In this document: positions 35,719 to 43,884 of the stretch, piece after piece
How the letters are laid out: the number at the start of each line of letters is the position of its first letter
Numbering within the stretch: position 1 is the stretch's first letter
Assembly (NCBI RefSeq): GCF_024611995.1
Contig: NZ_CP102509.1
Coordinates: 5,580,001 to 5,644,000 of the forward strand
Origin: Streptomyces sp. NBC_00162
GTDB taxonomy: Bacteria; Actinomycetota; Actinomycetes; Streptomycetales; Streptomycetaceae
Direction of reading: 5' to 3'
Length of the DNA stretch: 64,000 nucleotides
The notes under the pieces: model-generated
Told to the model about the DNA's origin: nothing
The model's database searches: none
What the model saw: the letters and a program-made list of their open reading frames with translations, nothing else
Translations under genes and position numbers: made by a program

Positions 35719-36783
35719 TCAGCCGTCCCGGTACTTGGGTGCGGGCGGCGCGGTCACGCCGGGCAGTACGGGTTGCAGGTGCTTGAGGTACGACTTCATC
35801 CAAAGGCTCTCATTGCCGCCCGAACGGTACTCCTCCAGCACCTTGTTGACCCGGCGGACCAGGTCGGAGGCGTCCTTGTTCATCGCCACGCCGTAGAACT
35901 CGCGGGTGAACGGCGAGCCGACCAGCTGCACCGACGGGTCCTGCGCGGCCTGGCCGGCCGCGAGGGCGTTGTCCGTGACGATGCCGTCCACCTCGCCCAG
36001 CTGGAGGCGCACCAGGCAGTCCAGCTGGTTGGGAACGGTGACCGGTACGGACCCGTACGACTGGGCCTTCAGGGTGGTCTCGGCCGTGGAGCCGGAGGCG
36101 AAGCAGATCCGCTTGTCCTTCAGCGAGGTGTCGTACCCGGTGATCGGCGAGCCCCTGGGGGCCAGCACCTGCTGCCCGGCCTCGAAGTAGGCGGTCGAGA
36201 AGGCGACCTCCTCCAGCCGCTTGCAGTTGATGGTCATGGTCCGCACGACGATGTCGACGCGGCCCTCCTGGAGCGCCGGGACGCGCTGGCTGGTCGGGAT
36301 GGCCCGGTAGATGACCGCGTTCGGATCGCCCAGGATGTCCTGGGCGATGGCCTTCACCAGGTCGATGTCGAAGCCGTCGAGCCCGCTGCCCTCCTTGGCC
36401 TGGTTGCGGTAGCCCCAGCGGTAGCTGTTCTGGTCCACGCCCGCGACGAGCTTGCCCGCCGCCTTGATCCGGGCGATCGCCGCGCCGTCCAGACCGGACG
36501 GGCGCAGGCTGGCCTCCGGATCCTGGCAGGTGTCGGCGGGTCCCCGCGGCGCGGCCGGGGCCACGGCCATCGACGCGGGCTCGCGGACCGGCGCCCGGCC
36601 CGCGGCCTCCGGTGTCGCCCGGGCGAGCGGCAGCAGCACGGTCGCGGCGGTCACGGCGCAGGCCACGGCCATCGCGCTCACCCCGCCCCAGCCGCGCAGC
36701 CGGCTCGTGAGCCGCTGCGGCCCGGACGGCGCGCCCGGGTGGTTCTCGCTGCCTTCGGAGGCCCGCATCGCTCGTATCCGCAT
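35719..36783 (-). CDS. glnH: Glutamate/amino-acid binding protein GlnH
   Basis: A 354-aa family 3 periplasmic-type binding protein. An N-terminal hydrophobic segment near residues 34-55 (VSAMAVACAVTAATVLLPLA) leads to IKAAGKLVAGVDQNSYRWGY, GFDIDLVKAIAQDIL, VDIVVRTMTINCKRLEEVAFS and VDGIVTDNALAAGQA, typical of Glu/Asp/Gln binders. No canonical lipobox is evident, so the segment may act as a signal anchor. No transport permease is encoded nearby; the partner is the GlnX-like membrane sensor just upstream, pointing to sensing rather than uptake. Confidence 0.85.
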   Translation of the reverse strand: MRIRAMRASEGSENHPGAPSGPQRLTSRLRGWGGVSAMAVACAVTAATVLLPLARATPEAAGRAPVREPASMAVAPAAPRGPADTCQDPEASLRPSGLDGAAIARIKAAGKLVAGVDQNSYRWGYRNQAKEGSGLDGFDIDLVKAIAQDILGDPNAVIYRAIPTSQRVPALQEGRVDIVVRTMTINCKRLEEVAFSTAYFEAGQQVLAPRGSPITGYDTSLKDKRICFASGSTAETTLKAQSYGSVPVTVPNQLDCLVRLQLGEVDGIVTDNALAAGQAAQDPSVQLVGSPFTREFYGVAMNKDASDLVRRVNKVLEEYRSGGNESLWMKSYLKHLQPVLPGVTAPPAPKYRDG

Positions 36784-36788
36784 CGCTC

Positions 36789-38198
36789 TCACCTGTACTC
36801 CGAAAGCCTGCGCCCGATGCCGAGCAGCGCCGCCGCCGCGCCGACGACGGCGAGGGCCGCCGTGCCGGTCAGCAGGCCGCCCAGCGCGCCGAGACCGTCC
36901 CGGGCCGCCCGGGTGAACTCCCGCTGCTCGTGGGCCACCGCCTGCTCCAGGGAGGCGTCCACCGTGTCGAAGGCGGCCCCGCTGCTGTCCTTGTGGTCCT
37001 TGTCGCCGACGACCTGGGCCAGCGCGGCCTCGTAGTCCCCCTTCAAGTCCGCCTCCCGGGCCGCCGAGTGCCGCTGCTTCCACAGTTTCACGCCGTCCGC
37101 GGCTCGGGTCACGGGCTCCCGGCCGGCCTGGTCGTCGGCCAGCAGCAGCGCGGTCGCCAGTCCGGCGTCCAGCTCCTTCATGTTGGTCGTGAAATCCACG
37201 TCGTACTTGTCGGACTTCGTGTCCGCGGCCAGGACGGCGCCGCGCGCGATCAGCGTCAGGTTCTCGCCCGCCCGCGCCTGGAGGGAGGCGATCTGCGCGT
37301 CGTTGAGCACCTTCAGCGACTCCTGGCCCTGCGCTCGGGCCTCGCTCAGCGAAGCCCGCGCCACCGTGTGCCCCACGGCCAGCCACAGCAGCACCACCAC
37401 GGACGCGGCCGTCGCCGCCAGCAGTCCGTGGTTGAAGACCCTGTTCGTACGCCGGTAGTTGCGCCGCTGCGCCCACGCCAGGGCAGCGAGTGCGACCAGG
37501 CCCGCGGCGAGCGAGGCCAGCGGCCAGGACCGGGAGTCGTCGTAGTCCGCGTAGAGCCGGCCCGTCTCCGCCTCGTACAGCCGCTGCGCGGCCGGCAGCA
37601 GCTGGGTGGTCATCTGCTCGTTGGCGTACCGGAGGTAGGCGCCGCCCAGCGGGAGGCCCTGCCGGTTGGCAGCCCGGGCCTGCTCGATCAGGCCGGTGTA
37701 CCGCGGCAGCTGCTCGCTCAGCAGGGTGATCTGGTCGCGGGAGTCCTGGTTGCCGCCGGTGTTGGCGGCCGCGCTGACCAGCAGCCGGGAGGCGTTGGCG
37801 ATGTCCTTCTCGTACCGCAGGCGGACCTCGCGCTCCTCCTTGGCACCCAGCAGGAAGCCGCTGGAGGAGGCCGTGTCGGCGTCCGCGAGGGAGCGGTAGA
37901 TGCTCGCCGCGTCCGCGCTCAGCGGCTGGCTGCGGCCCACGACGTCCTCGGCGGCGGTGGTCCGGCCGGAGATCTCCCACAGCCCCACCGTGCCGAACAC
38001 CAGGATCAGGGCGGCCAGTGCGGCGCCGATGATCCGCAGCCGGCCGGGCTCGGTCGTGGCCGCGCGGCGCAGCTGCTCCACGCCCTCGGCCCAGGCGGTT
38101 CTCCGCCCCGGCGGCGCACCGGGCGGCGTCGCCGGCGGCCCCGCGGGCGACACGGCGCCGCCGCCCCCGGGCGCGGGCGCGCGTGATGTGATGGCCAC
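36789..38198 (-). CDS. glnX: GlnX-like four-helix membrane sensor
   Basis: A 469-aa membrane protein with four transmembrane segments: LRIIGAALAALILVFGTVGL, WPLASLAAGLVALAALAWAQ, LLAATAASVVVLLWLAVGHT and LGGLLTGTAALAVVGAAAAL. Between TM1-TM2 and TM3-TM4 lie two helical extracytoplasmic domains resembling four-helix-bundle chemoreceptor sensors. This is the layout of mycobacterial GlnX, which relays GlnH ligand binding to PknG. GTG 38198 is chosen because GGGGGAGG lies 5 bases before it. It is the first gene of the operon; the glnH start is 5 bases after its stop. Confidence 0.8.
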   Translation of the reverse strand: MAITSRAPAPGGGGAVSPAGPPATPPGAPPGRRTAWAEGVEQLRRAATTEPGRLRIIGAALAALILVFGTVGLWEISGRTTAAEDVVGRSQPLSADAASIYRSLADADTASSSGFLLGAKEEREVRLRYEKDIANASRLLVSAAANTGGNQDSRDQITLLSEQLPRYTGLIEQARAANRQGLPLGGAYLRYANEQMTTQLLPAAQRLYEAETGRLYADYDDSRSWPLASLAAGLVALAALAWAQRRNYRRTNRVFNHGLLAATAASVVVLLWLAVGHTVARASLSEARAQGQESLKVLNDAQIASLQARAGENLTLIARGAVLAADTKSDKYDVDFTTNMKELDAGLATALLLADDQAGREPVTRAADGVKLWKQRHSAAREADLKGDYEAALAQVVGDKDHKDSSGAAFDTVDASLEQAVAHEQREFTRAARDGLGALGGLLTGTAALAVVGAAAALLGIGRRLSEYR

Positions 38199-38352
38199 CG
38201 TGACCTCCCCCTTGGTCCTTGCTCCGCAGCAGTATGGCCGTATCGACGGTCGGCCACACCACCCGGTGCCGGATCTCGGGTGATCCGCCCCAGGGGGCCG
38301 CCCCCACCGCCCCTTCACCGTCAATACGTCCGTATGACCGCCACGGTTCCAG
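38199..38352 (-). promoter_or_regulatory. Upstream region of the glnX-pknG operon
   Basis: The region upstream of glnX on the minus strand holds TTGACG (a -35-like hexamer, 38319-38324 on the plus strand as CGTCAA), the palindrome ATACG-TC-CGTAT at 38324-38335, and a GC hairpin near 38292-38305. No regulator could be assigned. Confidence 0.35.
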
Positions 38353-38375
38353 ACCGGCCGCCCCCCGGGGCCGGT
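38353..38375 (-). terminator. Terminator after csnK
   Basis: ACCGGCC and GGCCGGT arms with a 9-base GC loop start right after the csnK stop and separate it from the glnX promoter region. Confidence 0.6.
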
Positions 38376-39374
38376 TCACCCGAAATGGGCACGGAGTTTT
38401 CCGTGGGTGCCGTCCGGGGACCCGAGCGCGTCCAGCCCCAGCAGTCCGGCCCCCAGGACCGGAGGAGCCGTCACCACCGACACCCGGGCGTGCGGTGCCC
38501 GTACGGCGAGGCCCGCCGCGATCCGGTCGTTGAGCTGCGGATGCCGGGCGGCCAGCACGCTGCCGCCGAGCACCACGGGAGCCTCCTCGCCGAGCAGTTC
38601 CAGGCGGTCCAGCGCCACCGCCGCCATGGCCACGACCTCGTCCGCCTGCCGGTGCACCAGCGCGACGGCCACCGGGTCCCCGGCGGCCGCCACCGAGAAC
38701 AGCAGCGGGGCCAGCTCGTGCCGCCGCTCGCCCGGGATCCGGCCCAGGTGCAGCGACTCGATCAGCGCGTACATCGACTCCTGTCCGAAGTGCGCCGGCA
38801 GCGCCCGGGCCAGCTCGGTCGGCTCGCCCCGCCCGTCCTCGGCCCGGGCCGCCCACCACAGGGCCTCCTCGGCGAGGCCGCCCCCGCCGCCCCAGTCGCC
38901 GGAGATCCGGCCGACCGCGGGGAAGCGCGCGGTCCGCCCGTCCGGAGTCATCCCGACGCAGTTGATGCCCGCCCCGCACACCACCGCGACGCCGCGCGGC
39001 CCGGCGCCCGCGGGCAGCCCGGCACGCAGCAGGGCGAAGGTGTCGTTGTACACCGCCGTGGAGCTGCCCCAGTTCCGGCTCCGGATCTCCAGCTCCAGCT
39101 CCCGCTCCTCCGCCGGGAAATCGGCGTTGGCCAGACAGGCCGACACGTGCTCGGCGCACGGCCCGTTGCCCGGGCGGGGGTCCAGCCCCGCGGCGGCCAT
39201 CGCCTCCGCCAGCACGTCGACGGCCGCAGCCACCCCCGTACGGAACGGCTGGAAGCCCCCGGCCTGACCGGAGCTCAGCACCGAGCCGTCCGGGCCGAGG
39301 ACCGCCACGTCCGTCTTGCTGTTCCCCGCGTCGATGGCCAGCACCGCCGCCGGCCGGGGCCGGGTCACGCCCAT
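38376..39374 (-). CDS. csnK: BadF/BadG-type sugar kinase, probable CsnK
   Basis: A 332-aa ATPase of the N-acetylglucosamine/glucosamine kinase type. Motifs are the phosphate-binding VLAIDAGNSKTDVAVLG, NDTFALLRAG, VAVVCGAGINCVG, RISGDWGGGGGLAEEALW and a C-terminal VVLGGSVLA. ATG 39374 overlaps the upstream GH4 gene; GTG 39368 is an alternative. Being last in a ROK-controlled ABC-sugar/GH4 operon fits CsnK of the Streptomyces csnR-K chitosan-oligosaccharide locus, where it would phosphorylate imported glucosamine or its oligomers. The symbol rests on gene order and families. Confidence 0.7.
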   Translation of the reverse strand: MGVTRPRPAAVLAIDAGNSKTDVAVLGPDGSVLSSGQAGGFQPFRTGVAAAVDVLAEAMAAAGLDPRPGNGPCAEHVSACLANADFPAEERELELEIRSRNWGSSTAVYNDTFALLRAGLPAGAGPRGVAVVCGAGINCVGMTPDGRTARFPAVGRISGDWGGGGGLAEEALWWAARAEDGRGEPTELARALPAHFGQESMYALIESLHLGRIPGERRHELAPLLFSVAAAGDPVAVALVHRQADEVVAMAAVALDRLELLGEEAPVVLGGSVLAARHPQLNDRIAAGLAVRAPHARVSVVTAPPVLGAGLLGLDALGSPDGTHGKLRAHFG

Positions 39375-40639
39375 GCCAGGTGCTCCTTGTTGTGCGCGAG
39401 GAGCCGGTCCGTCAGCCCCTCGGCACGGTCGGTCTGGCCCACCAGCGGGTGGGCCAGCAGCGCCCGGAAGACGCGCTCGCGGCCGCCGCGCAGCGCCGCG
39501 TCCAGGGCGAGGTCCTCGTACGCCGTCACGTGTGAGATCAGCCCGGTGTACAGCGGGTCCAGCCGGGGCACGGCCAGCGGCACCGGGCCCGAGCCGTTGA
39601 CACGTGCCTGTACCTCGACGACCGCGTCGTCCGGCAGGAAGGGCAGGGTGCCGTTGTTGAGCGTGTTGACCACCTGCACGGCCGGTGTGCCGCCGGCGCC
39701 GTCGCCCAGCAGCGAGGCCGCCAGGTCCACGGCTGCCTCCGAGTAGAAGGCCCCGCCCCGCTTGGCCAGCAGCGCGGGCTTCTCGTCCAGCGCGGGGTCC
39801 CCGTACAGGGCGAGCAGTTCCCGCTCCATTGCGGCGACCTCGGCCGCCCGGGAGGGCTTGGTCGCCAGCTCGCGCACGACCTCGTCGTGCGCGTAGAAGT
39901 ACCGCAGGTAGTACGACGGTACGACGCCCAGCCGCTCCAGTACCGCACGCGGCAGGCGCAGGTCCCCGGCGATGGCCTCCCCGTGCTCGGCCAGCAGCCG
40001 CGGCAGCAGGTCCTCGCCGCCCGGGCCGCCCCGGCGCACCCCCAGCTCCCAGGTGAGGTGGTTGAGCCCCACGTGGTCCAGGTGGATGTCGGCCGGTGCC
40101 AGGTCCAGCAGCGCCGCGAACTTGCGCTGGAAGCCGATCGCGACGTTGCACAGCCCGACGGCCTTGTGACCGGCCCGGAGCAGGGCCCTCGTGACGATGC
40201 CGACCGGGTTGGTGAAGTCGATGATCCAGGCGTCCGGGCTGGCCCGCCGGACCCGCTCGGCGATGTCGAGGACCACGGGGACGGTGCGCAGTGCCTTGGC
40301 GAGCCCGCCGGCGCCCGTGGTCTCCTGCCCGACGCAGCCGCACTCCAGCGGCCAGGTCTCGTCCTGGAGCCGGGCGGCCTGCCCGCCGATGCGCAGCTGG
40401 AGCAGGACGGCGTCGGCGCCCTCCACTCCGGCGTCGAGGTCGGAGGTGGTGGTGATCAGCCCCGGGTGCCCGTGCCGGGCGAAGATGCGCCGGGCCAGGC
40501 CCCCGATCAGCTCCAGCCGTTCGGTGGCGGGGTCGATCAGCACCAGCTCGCTGACGGGCAGGGTGTCGCGCAGCCGCGCGAAGCCGTCGATCAGCTCGGG
40601 GGTGTAGGTGGAACCGCCACCCACCACTGCGAGTTTCAT
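39365..40639 (-). CDS. csnH: GH4 family glycosidase (6-phospho-beta-glucosidase type), probable CsnH
   Basis: A 424-aa NAD- and metal-dependent GH4 enzyme. Visible are the dinucleotide motif VVGGGSTYTPELIDGF, GQETTGAGGLAKALRTVPV, DFTNPVGIVTRAL, GLCNVAIGFQRKFA with the metal-binding Cys, DHVGLNHLTWE with the metal-binding His, and a C-terminal NTLNNGTLPFLPDD. GH4 members cut phosphorylated or free glycosides by a redox elimination route. Next to a sugar kinase and an importer for unphosphorylated sugars, the likely order is import, phosphorylation, then cleavage. Start ATG 40639 lies 2 bases beyond the csnG stop. Confidence 0.75.
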   Translation of the reverse strand: MKLAVVGGGSTYTPELIDGFARLRDTLPVSELVLIDPATERLELIGGLARRIFARHGHPGLITTTSDLDAGVEGADAVLLQLRIGGQAARLQDETWPLECGCVGQETTGAGGLAKALRTVPVVLDIAERVRRASPDAWIIDFTNPVGIVTRALLRAGHKAVGLCNVAIGFQRKFAALLDLAPADIHLDHVGLNHLTWELGVRRGGPGGEDLLPRLLAEHGEAIAGDLRLPRAVLERLGVVPSYYLRYFYAHDEVVRELATKPSRAAEVAAMERELLALYGDPALDEKPALLAKRGGAFYSEAAVDLAASLLGDGAGGTPAVQVVNTLNNGTLPFLPDDAVVEVQARVNGSGPVPLAVPRLDPLYTGLISHVTAYEDLALDAALRGGRERVFRALLAHPLVGQTDRAEGLTDRLLAHNKEHLAWA

Positions 40640-40641
40640 GC

Positions 40642-41484
40642 CTAGCCTTTCACTCCGGTCAGGGTGACTCCCTCGACGAACGCCTTCTGGGCGAAGAAGA
40701 AGAGGACGATCACCGGTGCCATGACCATCACGGTCGCGGCCATGGTCAGGTTCCAGTTGGTGTGGTGCGCCCCCTTGAAGGACTCCAGTCCGTAACTGAG
40801 GGTCCAGGCGGCCGGGTTGTCGGAGGCGTAGATCTGCGGGCCGAAGTAGTCGTTCCACAGACAGAAGAACGAGAACAGCGCGACCGCGGCGATGCCCGGC
40901 TTCGCCATCGGGAGCACGACCCGCAGCAGCGCGCGCAGCTCGCCGCAGCCGTCGACGCGGGCCGCGTCCAGGTATTCGTCGGGGATGGTCAGCAGGAACT
41001 GCCGGAGCAGGAATATGGAGAAGGCGTCGCCGAAGGCCAGCGGGATGATCAGCGGCCACAGGGTGCCCGAGAGGTCCAGCTGCTTGGCCCAGAAGAGGTA
41101 CATCGGGATGATCACGACCTGGGGCGGCAGCATCATCATGGCGATGACCAGCAGCAGCGACACCCGCTGCCCGCGGAAGCGGAACTTGGCGAGCGCGTAC
41201 GCCACCGGGATCGAGGACGCCAGGGTCAGCAGCGTGCCCAGCCCGGCGTACAGCAGGGTGTTGCGCCACCAGGTCAGGAAGCCCGGGGTGTTCCACACCT
41301 TCGTGTAGTTCTCCCAGACCCAGGTGTCCGGCACAAGGTCGCGGGTGAGCGCCTGCTGATCGGTCATCAGCGAGGTCAGGAAGACGAAGACGAAGGGGAG
41401 TACGAAGAACAGGGCGGCGGCGATCGCGAGCGAGTGCACGGCGATCCACTGGAGTACGGCTCTGCGCCGGTGCGCGGGCGTCAT
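40642..41484 (-). CDS. csnG: Carbohydrate ABC permease (MalG type), probable CsnG
   Basis: A 280-aa CUT1 permease with six predicted membrane helices, first near residues 12-35 (AVHSLAIAAALFFVLPFVFVF). The EAA loop that contacts the ATPase reads EYLDAARVDGCGELRALLRV followed by LPMAKPGI. The C-terminal GVTLTGVKG is typical for MalG-type subunits. Its ATG at 41484 overlaps the last base of the partner gene, so both permeases are made together. No ATPase is encoded in the operon; a shared ATPase such as MsiK elsewhere is expected in Streptomyces. Confidence 0.82.
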   Translation of the reverse strand: MTPAHRRRAVLQWIAVHSLAIAAALFFVLPFVFVFLTSLMTDQQALTRDLVPDTWVWENYTKVWNTPGFLTWWRNTLLYAGLGTLLTLASSIPVAYALAKFRFRGQRVSLLLVIAMMMLPPQVVIIPMYLFWAKQLDLSGTLWPLIIPLAFGDAFSIFLLRQFLLTIPDEYLDAARVDGCGELRALLRVVLPMAKPGIAAVALFSFFCLWNDYFGPQIYASDNPAAWTLSYGLESFKGAHHTNWNLTMAATVMVMAPVIVLFFFAQKAFVEGVTLTGVKG

Positions 41485-42425
41485 CAGTGCCCACCTCCGA
41501 TCAGGCCGCCGCGGCGGCGCATCAACAGGGCCGTGAAGGCCATGCAGAGGGCGAACAGGACGAGGGCGAGCACACAGGCGGTGCCGTAGTCGAAGCGCTG
41601 GAAGCCGACGTTGTAGACGATCTGCGGCAGGGTGAGGGTGGACTTGTCGGGGTAGCCGGGCTCGAACTGCTGCCCGGAGCCGCCGATCACGCCGGCCGCC
41701 ACCTTCCCCGCGACCAGCGGCTGGGTGTAGTACTGCATCGCCTGGATCACACCGGTCACGACGGCGAACAGGATGATCGGCGAGATGTTCGGCAGGGTGA
41801 TGTGGCGGAACCGCTGCCAGGCCCCCGCGCCGTCCAGCTCGGCCGCCTCGTACTGCTCCTTCGGTACGTCGAGCAGCGCGGCCATGAAGATCACCATCAG
41901 GTCGCCGACGCCCCACACGGCGAGCATGGTCAGTGCGGGCTTGGCCCAGTCGGCGTCGGTGAACCAGCCGGGCTGCGGCAGGCCCGCCCCGTCCAGCAGG
42001 GTGTTGACCGGGCCGGTGCCGGGGTTCAGCAGGAACACGAACGCCAGCGTGGCGGCCACCGGCGGGGCCAGGTAGGGCAGGTAGAACAGGGTGCGGAAGA
42101 TCCCGGTCCCCGTCTTGACCTTCGTGATGAGCATGCCGATCCCGAGTCCGAAGACGACCCGGCAGGCCACCATCACCACGACCAGCCACAGCGTGTTCCG
42201 CATCGCCGGCCAGAACAGCGGGTATTGCGTGAACACGTAGGTCCAGTTGTCCAGGCCGTTGAAGACGGGCGGCCGGAAGCCGTCGTACTTCGTGAAGGAG
42301 AAGTAGACGGTGGACAGGAGCGGGTAGGCGAAGAAGACGGCGAACCCGATCAGCCAGGGCGACATGAAGGCCGCCGTGCGAAGCGCCGCGCGGCGGCGCT
42401 TCGTGCGCAGGGTGTGTGTGGTCAT
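41484..42425 (-). CDS. csnF: Carbohydrate ABC permease (MalF type), probable CsnF
   Basis: A 313-aa CUT1 permease with six membrane helices. Markers are MSPWLIGFAVFFAYPLLSTV, YLPYLAPPVAATLAFVFLL and an EAA loop EQYEAAELDGAGAWQRFRHI followed by LPNISP. It forms the translocation pore with CsnG. Start ATG 42425 is 6 bases after the binding-protein stop. Confidence 0.82.
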   Translation of the reverse strand: MTTHTLRTKRRRAALRTAAFMSPWLIGFAVFFAYPLLSTVYFSFTKYDGFRPPVFNGLDNWTYVFTQYPLFWPAMRNTLWLVVVMVACRVVFGLGIGMLITKVKTGTGIFRTLFYLPYLAPPVAATLAFVFLLNPGTGPVNTLLDGAGLPQPGWFTDADWAKPALTMLAVWGVGDLMVIFMAALLDVPKEQYEAAELDGAGAWQRFRHITLPNISPIILFAVVTGVIQAMQYYTQPLVAGKVAAGVIGGSGQQFEPGYPDKSTLTLPQIVYNVGFQRFDYGTACVLALVLFALCMAFTALLMRRRGGLIGGGH

Positions 42426-42431
42426 CCGGGG

Positions 42432-43775
42432 CTACTTCGCCTTCGCGATGTCCGTGTCGATCTGCGTGTCCGTCGTGGCCAGGGCGCCGGGCAGGTCGCT
42501 GACCGCGCCCTTCTCGTGCTGGTAGGCCAGGTCGGTGAAGGTCAGCTGGTACGTACCCCCGTCCGCCTGCGGCGGGGTGGTGTTCGACTTCGGGTGCTTC
42601 GCGATGTCGATGAAGGTCTTGAAGTTCTCGTCCACCTCGAGCTTCGGCGAGGCGAGCGCCTCGATGGTGGAGGGCACGTTGTGGATGCCGTTGGCGAAGG
42701 CCACCACCGCCTCGGTGTCGGTGGTCATGTACTTCACCAGTTCCCACGCGGCGTTCTGCTTCTTGCTGCCCGCGGCGATGCCCATGATCGTGCCGGAGAC
42801 GTAGCCCTTGCCGTAGTCGGCGGCCTGGTCGTCGGGGACGGGCAGCGGCGCGGTGCCTATCTCGAACGTCACGCCCGCTTCCCTGGCCATGCTCGACCGC
42901 CACTCGCCGTCCATCTGCATGGCGACCTGGCCCTTGTGGAAGGGGTGTTCGGCGCCCCACTCGTCACCGAAGGAGGCCCGGAACTTCTCCAGCTTCTCGT
43001 ACCCGCCGAGCTTCTCGACCAGGTCCTTCTGCGCGGTCAGCATCTTCGCGAAGGCGGGGTCCTTGGCCAGGCCGGACTTGCCGTCGGGGGTGAAGTACGC
43101 CGGGCTCCACTGCGCCGCCAGCCGCATCGGGGTGGTCTCGTAGCCGTGGAAGGTGGGCATGATGCCGACCTGCTCGTACGAGTCGCCCTTGCTCTTGGTG
43201 AGCTTCTGCGCGACCTCGACGAACTCGCTCCAGGTCTTGGGCGCGGCGGTGATGCCCGCCGCCTTGAAGGCGTCCTTGTTGTAGACCAGGCCGTAGGCGT
43301 CGTTCAGCAGCGGCAGCGTGCACTGGTTGCCCTTGAACGAGGTGTAGTTCAGCAGCGACTGCGGGAAGACCTTCGCCTTGTCGACCTTCGACTTCTCCAT
43401 GAACGGGTTCAGGTCGGCGAACGCGCCCGAGTTGCAGAACTTGCCCACGCTGTCGGTGGTGAAGGAGGACACCACGTCCGGAGCCTTGTCGCCGCCCGCC
43501 CGCAGCGACTGGTTGATCTTGTCGTCGGTCATGTTGCCGGTGACCTTGACCTTGATGTTCGGGTGCGCCGCCTCGAACCGCTTGATGTTGTCCTCGATGG
43601 CCTTGACCTCGCTGGGCGCGGACCAGCCGTGCCAGAAGTTGATGGTGACGTCCTTGGTGGGGTCGTCACCCGCCGCGTTCTCGGTGGAACCCGTACACGC
43701 GGTGGCGAGCAGGGATATGGCCGCGAGGGCGGCGGCTGTGGCGGCTGCGGTGTTCAGGCGGGAGGTTCTGGGCAT
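42432..43775 (-). CDS. csnE: Sugar ABC transporter binding lipoprotein, probable CsnE
   Basis: A 447-aa family 1 extracellular solute-binding protein. The N-terminus has a signal peptide with a lipobox-like LLATAC (Cys near residue 27) followed by Gly/Asn-rich sequence. The mature part shows VTINFWHGWSAPSEVKAIED, FEAAHPNIKVKVTG and late EVDENFKTF segments typical of oligosaccharide binders. It delivers sugar to CsnF/CsnG. The likely ligands are glucosamine oligomers, by analogy with the csn locus. Confidence 0.8.
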   Translation of the reverse strand: MPRTSRLNTAAATAAALAAISLLATACTGSTENAAGDDPTKDVTINFWHGWSAPSEVKAIEDNIKRFEAAHPNIKVKVTGNMTDDKINQSLRAGGDKAPDVVSSFTTDSVGKFCNSGAFADLNPFMEKSKVDKAKVFPQSLLNYTSFKGNQCTLPLLNDAYGLVYNKDAFKAAGITAAPKTWSEFVEVAQKLTKSKGDSYEQVGIMPTFHGYETTPMRLAAQWSPAYFTPDGKSGLAKDPAFAKMLTAQKDLVEKLGGYEKLEKFRASFGDEWGAEHPFHKGQVAMQMDGEWRSSMAREAGVTFEIGTAPLPVPDDQAADYGKGYVSGTIMGIAAGSKKQNAAWELVKYMTTDTEAVVAFANGIHNVPSTIEALASPKLEVDENFKTFIDIAKHPKSNTTPPQADGGTYQLTFTDLAYQHEKGAVSDLPGALATTDTQIDTDIAKAK

Positions 43776-43884
43776 GGCGATGTCACTCTCTGCGCGGGGG
43801 AACTTCCTCGGAGGGGTGCAGAAGGGGCGAACGGTGAACGGACGTGAGGGGTGGTGCGGTTCAGGTGCGGCTCGGAGGGGCGGT

